Notes: generated from the sequence alone by a model not told the origin. A stretch of 6,116 bases of DNA from Dehalococcoidia bacterium (GCA_021296015.1 JAGWBG010000098.1:1-6116); one strand, 5' to 3'. Positions 1 to 5,941 are shown, counted from the first letter of the stretch. Numbers and translations are program-made.

Positions 1-981
1 AAAGGGGCCGAGTATAGAAAACTGCATTCGGAAGAGCCTTACGTATACACCAGCGGCGTCTACTCGCCCATCGAGGCGAGAATCGCCGAAGAGGCGGGCC
101 TCAAATGTGTCTCCATGAGCGGCTACTCCTGCGCTCTGGGGTATCTGGGCCGGGCGGACCTGGGATTCCCCACCATCACGGAGATGACCACCTGGGCCGG
201 GTACATCGCCCGGGCCGTCAACATTCCGGTCATAGCCGACGCCGACGATGGCTACGGCAACGCACTCATCACCACGCGGACCATCGAGGAGTATGAGCGG
301 ACGGGCGTGGCGGCCATTCACCTGGAAGACCAACGCCTCCCCAAGCGCTGCGGCCACCTGGCAGGGAAGTATTGCCTGCCCATGGAGGAATCGGTGCTGA
401 AGCTCAAGGCCGCTCTCAACGCCAGGTCCGACCCCGACTTCTTCATAATAGCCCGCACCGACGCGGTGAGCGCCGTCGGGGGTGGCATGGAAGAGGCCAT
501 TGAGCGAGGCAAGCGTTACGCAGACGCCGGCGCCGACCTGGTCTGGCCGGAGTTCCCTACCCCTGACCGCAAGTACGCAGAGGTATTTGCTGAGGCCCTG
601 GACAAGGATTTCCCCGGTCTGCCCCTGGGCTTTAACTACTCTTCCTCCTTCAAATGGACCGAGGCTGAGGACCCTGTTACCTTCAAGGAACTGGGCCGGA
701 TGGGTTACAAGTACATATTTATCAGCATGGGCGCGCTCCACGCAGCGATGTACGCCGAGTGGAACTTCCTGAAGGACCTCAGCGAAAATCAGGAGCAGGC
801 CCAGCTGCGGTTGCAGGCGCTCAAAGACGGCCACCCCACAGAGAACCACCATGTAATGGGCAGGTTCGACCACTTCCAGAAACTGGAAGAAGAATATCTG
901 CCCCAGGAGATGGTGCAGGAGCGCTACAGCGCCACCCAGGGCTTCGGCGCCCGTGATTTCCACGCCAGGGACGTCCTGTAA
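1..981 (+). CDS. aceA: Isocitrate lyase / PEP-mutase family protein, probable isocitrate lyase (5' partial)
   Basis: The frame is open from the first base, so the gene starts left of the window. Family members usually begin only some 10-20 residues before the first one seen here, so little is missing; 326 residues are visible. Numbered from the window edge, there is a DxD metal-binding motif (ADADDGYGN, about 78-86), EDQ (109-111), the lyase signature KRCGH with catalytic Cys117 (115-119), ARTDA (about 151-155) and NYSSSFKW (about 212-219). KRCGH is shared by isocitrate and 2-methylisocitrate lyases. The NxSxSFxW element matches the isocitrate lyase NCSPSFNW motif rather than the PrpB equivalent, while the N-terminal half looks PrpB-like. 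It probably cleaves isocitrate to succinate and glyoxylate in the cytoplasm. The malate synthase gene 61 bases downstream, on the same strand, supports this over methylisocitrate cleavage. Family membership is very secure; exact substrate moderately so. Confidence 0.88.
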   Translation, partial: KGAEYRKLHSEEPYVYTSGVYSPIEARIAEEAGLKCVSMSGYSCALGYLGRADLGFPTITEMTTWAGYIARAVNIPVIADADDGYGNALITTRTIEEYERTGVAAIHLEDQRLPKRCGHLAGKYCLPMEESVLKLKAALNARSDPDFFIIARTDAVSAVGGGMEEAIERGKRYADAGADLVWPEFPTPDRKYAEVFAEALDKDFPGLPLGFNYSSSFKWTEAEDPVTFKELGRMGYKYIFISMGALHAAMYAEWNFLKDLSENQEQAQLRLQALKDGHPTENHHVMGRFDHFQKLEEEYLPQEMVQERYSATQGFGARDFHARDVL

Positions 982-1029
982 CGGCATCCCCAAGACCGGA
1001 CTGGATACCCACGACAATAACAATGCCTG

Positions 1030-1036
1030 AGGAGGT
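1030..1036 (+). promoter_or_regulatory. Shine-Dalgarno site that decides the malate synthase start
   Basis: AGGAGGT is a full-strength ribosome binding site. It ends right against an ATG at 1037, too close for use, but lies 6-7 bases before the in-frame ATG at 1043. The second ATG is therefore the likely start, giving a protein beginning MATVSERV. Confidence 0.85.
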
Positions 1037-1042
1037 ATGCCT

Positions 1043-2752
1043 ATGGCAACCGTATCCGAGAGAGTGAAGTACGCGCCGGTGGAAAACGCCGAGGAACTCT
1101 TTACTCCCGAGTTTATCGAGTACCTGACGCTTCTGCACGACAGGTTCACTCCCAAAGTACATGCTCTGCGCGCCAAAAGGGCCGAAGTGTTGGAAAAGGT
1201 CCTCCGTCAGGGGATGTCCTTCGACCACCCCCCGGTATCGGAGATTAACACCGGGGATTGGCAGGTCCCTCCGGTCCCTGAAGATTTGAGAAGGCCCGGT
1301 ATCGAAATATCGGGGCCGTGCTCAATCACAGCTATGTTTATCAATGCCCTTAATCCCGGCCCTGAGGGTGAGAGAGCAGAGGGAGACCTGGACGATGACG
1401 AGGACTCGGGTGGACACCGGTTCATAGACACGGTGCAGGCAGCTCAGAACCGCCTGAAGGCTGTCGAGCGTACCCTGGTCTTCTACAACCCGGAGAGGCA
1501 AAGGGAGTACCGCATTGATGATGGTGAGATTCCCTTCTTCATGCACAGGGAGCGTGGGCTTCACCTCGACGAGCCCGAGGTGACCGTGGACGGGACTCCC
1601 ATACCCGCCGCCATACTTGGGACTGCACTGACCCTCTTCCACGCGGGTAGGGCCCAGATTGACCGGGGCCAGGGGGTCTACTTCTACCTCCCCAAGGTGG
1701 AATCTGCCGAAGAGGTGGGTTTCTACAGGGAGCTTTTCGACGCAAGCATGGAGCACCTGGGATTCCCTGAAAGCGCCGTCGTAAGAGCTATCCCCCTGGT
1801 TGAGGCTCTCCCCGCAATCTATGAGATGGAGGAAATGCTGTATGCCCTGGGCCCCTACGCAGCCGGACTTAACGCTGCCCGATGGGACCTCAAGGCGAGC
1901 ATTCTCGAATACATAATGACGGACTCTAACTCGGTATGGCCTGACCGGTTTGGAGTTGACATCAAAACAACCGAGTTCCTGGCAAACATCTTCAGGCGTC
2001 TGGTGGCCATCTGCCTCAAGAGAGGTGCGGTCCCCATCGGGGGTATGGCAACGGCGCTGCCCAGCCGGGATGATGAGGTCAACAGGGTGGCAGGCGAGTC
2101 CATACGGGCCGATAAGGAATGGGAGGCAAGCCAGGGCTTTATAAGGGGATGGGTCGCTCATATCTTCCACATGAAAACGGCGGCGGACCCCTTCAAGGAA
2201 CTGATAGCGTCCGGGTGGGAGCCGTCCCCCGAGATGTACAATCCCGATCATTATCCCGTCGAGGTTAAAGTCCCCGAAGGCCCTATCACCGTAGATGGAA
2301 CACGCCGGAACGCCCGAATGCTGATTGAGTACGTGGAGGGTTGGCTGAACGGAAGAGGGGCCAAGGGCATTGACAGCCTTGCCGGCAAACCGGGCATCCA
2401 TCCGGCCCTGATGGAAGACCTGGCAACGGGCCGCATATCCGTGGCACAGGTGGCCCAGCGAATTCTGCATCAGGCAAAGGACGTGAATACAGGCCAGGCC
2501 CACAGTTTCGGGCTGGTGAAGCAGCTGCTTCGCGAAGAGGTTGATGACATCCTTGCCCAGTTGAGGGCAACGGTCCAAGAGGGGGATGAGGGAGGCCAGG
2601 CGGCCTACGCTCAGGCCCAGGAGCGGTACCAAAAGTCGGTAAAAATCGCCATGCGATGGGTCAAGAACTATACCGAGTTGGACTTCAGGAGCCTGGGGTC
2701 GTACACGCGAGCGGACCTTGACGCTATCGCTGAGGCAGAGGACGCCTTTTAG
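1043..2752 (+). CDS. aceB: Malate synthase, divergent malate synthase A type
   Basis: Condenses glyoxylate with acetyl-CoA to give malate, the second step of the glyoxylate shunt. It has 569 residues from the ATG at 1043 (571 from 1037), somewhat longer than the usual ~530 of malate synthase A. Landmarks follow the family order: INALN (100-104), an acidic DLDDDEDS (115-122) where the family has FEDANSP, RGLHL with catalytic Arg171 (family RGWHL), YFYLPKVES (213-221), metal ligand Glu254 in PLVEALPA, ARWD with metal ligand Asp282, GGMA (333-336), RADKE (355-359), WVAH (370-373) and LMED with the catalytic base Asp459. All catalytic and Mg-binding positions are kept, so it should be active. Flanking motifs have drifted: GRWDYIFS has become ARWDLKAS. 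The C-terminal 80 residues are helical and rich in Ala, Gln and Glu, as in the family's C-terminal cap. It follows the lyase gene as one operon. Confidence 0.92.
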   Translation: MATVSERVKYAPVENAEELFTPEFIEYLTLLHDRFTPKVHALRAKRAEVLEKVLRQGMSFDHPPVSEINTGDWQVPPVPEDLRRPGIEISGPCSITAMFINALNPGPEGERAEGDLDDDEDSGGHRFIDTVQAAQNRLKAVERTLVFYNPERQREYRIDDGEIPFFMHRERGLHLDEPEVTVDGTPIPAAILGTALTLFHAGRAQIDRGQGVYFYLPKVESAEEVGFYRELFDASMEHLGFPESAVVRAIPLVEALPAIYEMEEMLYALGPYAAGLNAARWDLKASILEYIMTDSNSVWPDRFGVDIKTTEFLANIFRRLVAICLKRGAVPIGGMATALPSRDDEVNRVAGESIRADKEWEASQGFIRGWVAHIFHMKTAADPFKELIASGWEPSPEMYNPDHYPVEVKVPEGPITVDGTRRNARMLIEYVEGWLNGRGAKGIDSLAGKPGIHPALMEDLATGRISVAQVAQRILHQAKDVNTGQAHSFGLVKQLLREEVDDILAQLRATVQEGDEGGQAAYAQAQERYQKSVKIAMRWVKNYTELDFRSLGSYTRADLDAIAEAEDAF

Positions 2753-2772
2753 CGGCTGCCCTGTCGTTATGC

Positions 2773-2801
2773 TTGAATTGGCATCTCCATTGGCATAAAA
2801 T
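2773..2801 (+). promoter_or_regulatory. Sigma-70-type promoter of the glutaredoxin-like gene
   Basis: TTGAAT (2773-2778) and TAAAAT (2796-2801) are separated by exactly 17 bases, each one or two bases off consensus. Transcription would start near 2808, about 35 bases before the TTG start codon. This suggests the small gene is expressed apart from the glyoxylate operon, although read-through from it cannot be excluded. Confidence 0.6.
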
Positions 2802-2808
2802 GGGATGC
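2777..2808 (+). repeat. Operator-like dyad and 8-base direct repeat overlapping the promoter
   Basis: ATTGGCAT occurs twice (2777-2784 and 2789-2796), 12 bases apart. The second copy reaches into the -10 box. Overlapping it, 2781-2791 and 2799-2808 form an inverted repeat (GCATC/GATGC and CCATT/AATGG, one bulged T, 7-base loop). No T-run follows, so a terminator is unlikely. The position across the spacer and -10 fits a repressor site, which is inference only. Confidence 0.35.
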
Positions 2809-2830
2809 GACCAACGTACACTTGTCTTGT

Positions 2831-2838
2831 GAGGTGAT
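2831..2838 (+). promoter_or_regulatory. Shine-Dalgarno site supporting a TTG start
   Basis: GAGGTGAT lies 5 bases before TTG at 2844. No ATG or GTG in this frame is close by, and the glutaredoxin fold begins about seven residues later, so this site fixes the TTG as the start. Confidence 0.7.
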
Positions 2839-2843
2839 ACCAA

Positions 2844-3074
2844 TTGACTCAGGAGAGGACCGCTACCATCACCATATACACCCACCCGGAGTGCTCATAC
2901 TCCTCGGCAGCAAAGGACGACTTTGTAAAGCAGGGTGTGGACTTCCATGAGATAGACGTAACCCTCCATCCCGAGGCTGTTCCCGACCTTGAGCAGCTTA
3001 CAGGAGGCGAGCGGATTACTCCCGTGATAGTCGAGGGAGATACCGTGACGGTGGGCTATCACGGAGTAGGTTGA
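2844..3074 (+). CDS. Small glutaredoxin-like protein with CxxS active site
   Basis: A 76-residue thioredoxin-fold protein of glutaredoxin/NrdH size. The first strand (TITIYTHPEC, 8-17) leads into Cys17-Ser-Tyr-Ser20 at the start of helix 1. Thr59-Pro60 is the cis-proline that faces the active-site Cys, and GYHG (71-74) sits where the family has its C-terminal Gly motif. The dithiol CxxC is replaced by CxxS, which suggests monothiol chemistry such as deglutathionylation, or a redox role unlike that of classic NrdH. Similar small glutaredoxin-like families include selenoproteins carrying selenocysteine at this Cys; here the codon is TGC, so plain Cys. It starts with TTG, supported by a good ribosome binding site, and has its own promoter. 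No signal peptide or membrane segment is seen, so it is cytoplasmic. The natural partner is unknown: no ribonucleotide reductase or thioredoxin reductase gene lies in the window. Confidence 0.8.
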   Translation: MTQERTATITIYTHPECSYSSAAKDDFVKQGVDFHEIDVTLHPEAVPDLEQLTGGERITPVIVEGDTVTVGYHGVG

Positions 3075-3087
3075 GCGTTCGAATAAC

Positions 3088-3106
3088 GGAGAGCGGTCTG
3101 CTCTCC
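3088..3106 (+). terminator. Possible terminator hairpin after the glutaredoxin-like gene
   Basis: GGAGAGC (3088-3094), a 5-base loop and GCTCTCC (3100-3106) form a perfect 7-bp stem, 13 bases after the TGA. The tail is only weakly T-rich (TTGAACGGTTTCAATTTCG), so intrinsic termination may be inefficient. A second short dyad, TTGAA-N4-TTCAA, follows at 3107-3120. Confidence 0.45.
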
Positions 3107-3125
3107 TTGAACGGTTTCAATTTCG

Positions 3126-3154
3126 TTGACAGCGGCTTCAAAGAAGCTTAGAAT
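3126..3154 (+). promoter_or_regulatory. Strong sigma-70-type promoter of the tRNA-Asp gene
   Basis: A perfect TTGACA (3126-3131), a 17-base spacer and TAGAAT (3149-3154). The start of transcription would fall near 3161, leaving a 5' leader of about 50 bases before the mature tRNA. The leader holds GTAGCC/GGCTAC (3166-3171 with 3186-3191) and an alternative GGGGT/ACCCC stem (3180-3184 with 3193-3197). Confidence 0.75.
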
Positions 3155-3209
3155 CGAGATACAATGTAGCCTGGCTAACGGGGTCGGCTACTACCCCAAG
3201 CGCATTCAA

Positions 3210-3286
3210 GGACCCGTAGTGTAGCGGCCAATCACACTGCCCTGTCAAGGCAGAGATCGCCAGTTCGAATCTGGTCGGGTCCGCCA
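3210..3286 (+). tRNA. tRNA-Asp (anticodon GTC) with encoded CCA
   Basis: A full cloverleaf can be drawn. The acceptor stem is GGACCCG (3210-3216) with CGGGTCC (3276-3282), the discriminator base is G3283 and the CCA end is encoded at 3284-3286. The D-arm starts at 3219; three of its pairs are standard and the inner T-T is a mismatch. The anticodon stem CTGCC/GGCAG closes the 7-base loop CTGTCAA, giving anticodon GTC (3244-3246), which reads GAC/GAT. The variable loop is AGATC, and the T-arm GCCAG/CTGGT carries the standard TTCGAAT loop. The G discriminator and GTC anticodon agree with aspartate identity. Its own promoter lies directly upstream. No clear terminator follows; AGCCC (3291-3295) could pair with GGGCT (3315-3319) but lacks a good T-run. 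Confidence 0.97.
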
Positions 3287-3351
3287 TTTCAGCCCTTCCT
3301 CTATACGATTATGTGGGCTATTCCATCGGGTGTGTCTGCCTGCCAACGGCA

Positions 3352-3444
3352 CTATCCGACAAGCAGGTTGAAGCCCACGAAGAGCGCTAAGACCACTATT
3401 ATCGCTCCTATCGTCACAAGAGCACCGCAACCCCCTCCTCTACC
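3352..3444 (-). other. Hydrophobic 30-codon open stretch in frame after the HNH stop (micro-ORF or lost tail)
   Basis: Directly after the HNH stop codon (3447-3445), in the same frame, 30 sense codons run to a TAG at 3354-3352. They encode a short Gly-rich lead (GRGGGCG) and then about 22 almost purely hydrophobic residues containing TIGAIIVVLALFVGFNLLVG, which would make one membrane helix. The only usual start in this frame is GTG at 3417, giving a 21-residue peptide. An AGAGGAGG stretch lies at 3441-3434, but 16 bases from that GTG, farther than is normal. It may be a tiny membrane peptide, a tail separated by a nonsense mutation, a read-through product, or chance. TAG is a true stop elsewhere here (malate synthase), so general recoding is unlikely. 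Confidence 0.3.
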
Positions 3445-3855
3445 CTAGTTCTGGCTTTCCCGATACCTGGAAAATCTTTGATGATAGATTGCTCGTACTT
3501 CCTGTGACGCCCTAGTCCGTTGGGTCTCGTCAGTAAAAACCTCTTGGTCTATGGGGGGATGTGGTATGGTGCCATCAGGAGGCATAAGCCGACAGTACCG
3601 GTCTCGAAACTCCTCATCAGTCTGGATTCGCTTTCGCATGTTGCAAGGGATACAAAGAAGTTGCAAATTACCAATTTCGTTACCACCGCCCCGGCTTACC
3701 GGCCACTTATGGTCTATTTCCAGGTAGCTGATTCTATGGGTTCGACCACAGTAATAACATCTGCCTCGCTGTGCCTGGAACAGTGTCTTTTTGATGCGGG
3801 GAGGAAAGACAATTCTTCCCGAGTCCGGTATGTAGGGGCTGTCTTCTTGTTTCAT
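3445..3855 (-). CDS. Stand-alone HNH endonuclease
   Basis: A 136-residue protein with a single HNH (beta-beta-alpha metal) nuclease domain. Zinc-binding CxxC pairs are Cys33/Cys36 and Cys68/Cys71. The catalytic core is Asp48-His49 in YLEIDHKWPVSRGGG, then Asn63 in GNLQLLC and Asn72 right after the last Cys, i.e. an H-N-N variant. The N-terminal FPPRIKKTLFQAQRGRC (about 17-33) and the TDEEFRDRY after the core resemble a common group of small bacterial HNH proteins of unknown role. No target-recognition, integrase, intein or methylase domain is present, so I cannot say whether it serves repair, defence or a mobile element. It starts 20 bases after the dioxygenase stop, with no clear Shine-Dalgarno site, so translation may be coupled. 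Base composition looks slightly lower in G+C than its neighbours, a weak hint of later arrival. Confidence 0.88.
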   Translation of the reverse strand: MKQEDSPYIPDSGRIVFPPRIKKTLFQAQRGRCYYCGRTHRISYLEIDHKWPVSRGGGNEIGNLQLLCIPCNMRKRIQTDEEFRDRYCRLMPPDGTIPHPPIDQEVFTDETQRTRASQEVRAIYHQRFSRYRESQN

Positions 3856-3875
3856 ATCTAGGGTCAGTCTACAGT

Positions 3876-4970
3876 TCAGGGCCCCTCTTGGCTATCGATA
3901 CTTCGGTACTCCACGCGTCCGGCCACATAGCTCCAATCGACGTAACCGGTTTCGAAGTCCCTGTACCCTGAAGAGGGGTCGTACTGACTCCTGCTGTGCA
4001 AGACCCTGAAATTCTGAAGGAGTAAACAATCGCCGCTCTCCATGCGGAAGCGGTGCTGGTATGCCGGGTCGTTCAGGTATTGGGAGAAGAGGCTGTACGC
4101 CTGATAGTACCCGGCTACCTGGTCGAAGGGGAGTTGCCAGTCAATGTTCTTGGGAGAGTAGTAGACGGCCTCGACTTCTCCGGGGCCATCCAGGACCAGA
4201 ATGGGAGTGGTATGCTTGAAAAGGTATCCGGTCTGCTTGTCATACTGACGAAATCGTATTGGCGTGCGGGCTAATACCTGAAACTCATTGGGGTGGTGCA
4301 GGCGAAAGTCCCTCGCCACTCGAAATCCATCCACCAGAATGCTGTCGCCACCGACCGTGGTGTTTTCGTGGGCGTAGAGGAACTGCAACAGGCGCTCCCC
4401 ATATCTATAGGAGCCGTCGGTGTGGGGCAGCAGGCTATCGCCGGCGTCGGAAAAGGCCAGATCCTTGGCTGCCGGCGTTGGTTTGACCCTGGATGAGTCC
4501 CCATATTCCGTAGTGTGAACGGGGCCAATGGCGCCGAACCAGTGATGCAAGTCTTCCGGAGCAAGGCGGCGTATGATAGCAAAGCCCAGAGTCGTGAGCT
4601 GTCGAGTCCATGACTCGAAGGAAGTGGAGGAGGCATCGAAGTGTTCCGGCGGATGGGCCTCAAGCCATGGGTGGTCCCACATCGTGAGCGCGCTTTGGTG
4701 CTCCGGCCCGGGCACCGGGTCGTAAGAATGGCTCAGGAGCCATCCAATTGGGAAAACGCTTTCGTGGGGTGGGGCTTCCTTCCAGAGAATGCGAAGCTCT
4801 TCTGCTCCTTCCTCAACGGAGGTTGGTTCCGGGGGTAGAGGGCTGAGACTTACGTCGTAGATTTTTTGAGACGAATTTGGATGATAACACGCAGGGCATA
4901 AACAATGGTCACGCAGCCACGTGTAATGAAAGCGCTTGCCATGCACAGTCACATAACCTTCGTTCATCAT
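3876..4970 (-). CDS. Gamma-butyrobetaine hydroxylase-like Fe(II)/2-oxoglutarate dioxygenase
   Basis: A 364-residue member of the TauD/gamma-butyrobetaine hydroxylase (BBOX) family. These enzymes hydroxylate a small substrate while turning 2-oxoglutarate and O2 into succinate and CO2. The N-terminal zinc domain has WLRDHCLCPAC with Cys23, Cys25 and Cys28, plus a probable fourth ligand His69 in HESVFPIGWL, placed as in human BBOX1. The jelly-roll core has the iron triad His183-x-Asp185 (LPHTDGSYR) and His325 (FRVLHSR), and Arg337 as probable 2-oxoglutarate anchor. GGDSILVDGFRVA (207-219) and TGYVDW (341-346) are typical family blocks. The N-terminus starts very close to the zinc domain, shorter than many relatives. 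GGAG ends 10 bases before the first of two adjacent ATGs. No carnitine or betaine transport or catabolism genes are nearby, so the true substrate (gamma-butyrobetaine, trimethyllysine or another amine) is open. Probably co-transcribed with the HNH gene. Confidence 0.87.
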   Translation of the reverse strand: MMNEGYVTVHGKRFHYTWLRDHCLCPACYHPNSSQKIYDVSLSPLPPEPTSVEEGAEELRILWKEAPPHESVFPIGWLLSHSYDPVPGPEHQSALTMWDHPWLEAHPPEHFDASSTSFESWTRQLTTLGFAIIRRLAPEDLHHWFGAIGPVHTTEYGDSSRVKPTPAAKDLAFSDAGDSLLPHTDGSYRYGERLLQFLYAHENTTVGGDSILVDGFRVARDFRLHHPNEFQVLARTPIRFRQYDKQTGYLFKHTTPILVLDGPGEVEAVYYSPKNIDWQLPFDQVAGYYQAYSLFSQYLNDPAYQHRFRMESGDCLLLQNFRVLHSRSQYDPSSGYRDFETGYVDWSYVAGRVEYRSIDSQEGP

Positions 4971-5066
4971 GTACGGCTTTCTCCGGCGTCTAACAAATTT
5001 TGCCCAATTCTAACCTTCCGGGCCTGAAATTACCATGCCCGGGTTTCACCTGACTTACCTGTCACT
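4971..5066 (-). promoter_or_regulatory. Spacer between mazG and the dioxygenase gene, with hairpin and weak -10
   Basis: Read on the - strand after mazG, CCGGGC (5042-5037) and GCCCGG (5023-5018) form a 6-bp stem with a 13-base loop. No T-run follows, so it is a poor terminator. A TAGAAT at 5012-5007 could be a -10 box for the dioxygenase gene, but the base run 17 upstream (TGGTAA) is a weak -35. The two genes may have separate promoters or share one. Confidence 0.3.
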
Positions 5067-5888
5067 TTAGTCTTCGGTCAACCTCTTCGCCTCCTGCCAC
5101 ATTTCCTCTTTTTCATCCAATGGAAGCTGCGGGAAGTCCAGGCCACGCTCCACGGCGAGATTTTCCATGGCGGTGTAGCGACTCCGGAACCGGGCATTGC
5201 CTTGACGTAGGGCATCTTCAGCGTGGATGCCGAGCCACCTTGCCAGGTTGACGATGGTAAAGAGCAAATCTCCCATCTCTTTGGCTCTCTCTTCGTCGCT
5301 TGGAGCACTCTTTAGCTCGTTGACCTCCTCCACAACCTTGTCCAACACCCCCGATATGTCGTCCCACTCGAAGCCTCTCTTTCCCACGCGGTCCTGCATC
5401 AGCTGGGCATAGGTCAGAGCGGGCAGGTCCTTTGGTATGCCGTCTACCGGTGAATTCCTGCCTCGCTCCTTCTCCTTCAACTTCTCCCAGTTGCGCTCCA
5501 CCTCGCGGGCGTCCGTGACAACGGCGTTGCCAAAAACGTGGGGATGCCTGCGAATCAGCTTTCGGTTGACGGCAGTTAGCGTATCTTGCACACGGAACTC
5601 CCCTGCTTCTCGGGCTATTTGCGTATGGAAGACGACCTGCACCAGGATGTCTCCAAGCTCCTCGGATAGCTTGGCAGAGTCGCCGGCGTCTATTGCTTCC
5701 AGCACCTCATAGCACTCCTCCAGGATGTTGCGCTTCAGAGATGAGTTGGTCTGCTCCCTATCCCAAGGACATCCACCCGGCGACCTGAGATGTTCAATGA
5801 TGTTGACCAGGGCCTCAAAGGTGCCCAGGTTGTCTTCAGGGTCACCGGCAGAATCGTCACCATAACGACGCTCATGTTCGTTCTTCAT
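5067..5888 (-). CDS. mazG: MazG nucleoside triphosphate pyrophosphohydrolase
   Basis: Hydrolyses (d)NTPs to the monophosphate and pyrophosphate; it is thought to clean the nucleotide pool of unwanted nucleotides and, in E. coli, to affect (p)ppGpp levels. The 273 residues have the two-domain layout of full-length MazG. The first domain carries GGCPWDREQT (38-47), the metal-binding pair Glu58-x-x-Glu61 with Glu77-x-x-Asp80, and the family block HPHVFG (115-120). The second repeats the fold with Glu188-x-x-Glu191 and Glu204-x-x-Asp207, preceded by RVGKRGFEWDD (167-177). The N-terminal ~20 residues are an acidic, probably flexible extension. The start ATG has AGGGG (5899-5895) 6 bases upstream and a good promoter beyond. 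It is transcribed away from the membrane protein gene on its other side. A cytosolic housekeeping enzyme; no toxin-antitoxin genes accompany it. Confidence 0.96.
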   Translation of the reverse strand: MKNEHERRYGDDSAGDPEDNLGTFEALVNIIEHLRSPGGCPWDREQTNSSLKRNILEECYEVLEAIDAGDSAKLSEELGDILVQVVFHTQIAREAGEFRVQDTLTAVNRKLIRRHPHVFGNAVVTDAREVERNWEKLKEKERGRNSPVDGIPKDLPALTYAQLMQDRVGKRGFEWDDISGVLDKVVEEVNELKSAPSDEERAKEMGDLLFTIVNLARWLGIHAEDALRQGNARFRSRYTAMENLAVERGLDFPQLPLDEKEEMWQEAKRLTED

Positions 5889-5941
5889 TCGATACCCCTA
5901 GTACCCCGGAGAAGTAATCGCTACGTGTAACCGGACTATGA

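Noticed and set aside
821..1228. A 135-codon - strand frame across the lyase/malate synthase junction
   Set aside because: It overlaps two clear coding regions and the ribosome binding site of the second; no recognisable domain.
1322..2821. A 499-codon open frame on the - strand
   Set aside because: It lies entirely opposite the malate synthase gene, shows no family motifs, and is explained by that gene's high-GC codon use.
3072..3085. TGA of the glutaredoxin-like gene as selenocysteine with read-through
   Set aside because: Read-through would add only four residues before a TAA, no suitable SECIS-like hairpin follows directly, and the active-site residue is already an ordinary Cys codon.
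3210..3286. tRNA-Asp 3' end as an attachment site for an integrated element that carries the HNH gene
   Set aside because: No second copy of the tRNA 3' end is found in the window and there is no integrase; housekeeping mazG follows soon after.
3245..3430. A 61-codon - strand frame ending in RPDSNWRSLP, preceded by a GA-rich ribosome-site-like stretch
   Set aside because: Its C-terminal part is the antisense of the tRNA-Asp gene, a well-known source of false RPDSNWR proteins; the SD-to-TTG spacing is also too short.
3520..3861. A 113-codon + strand frame
   Set aside because: It is antisense to the HNH gene, whose zinc and catalytic motifs prove the coding strand.
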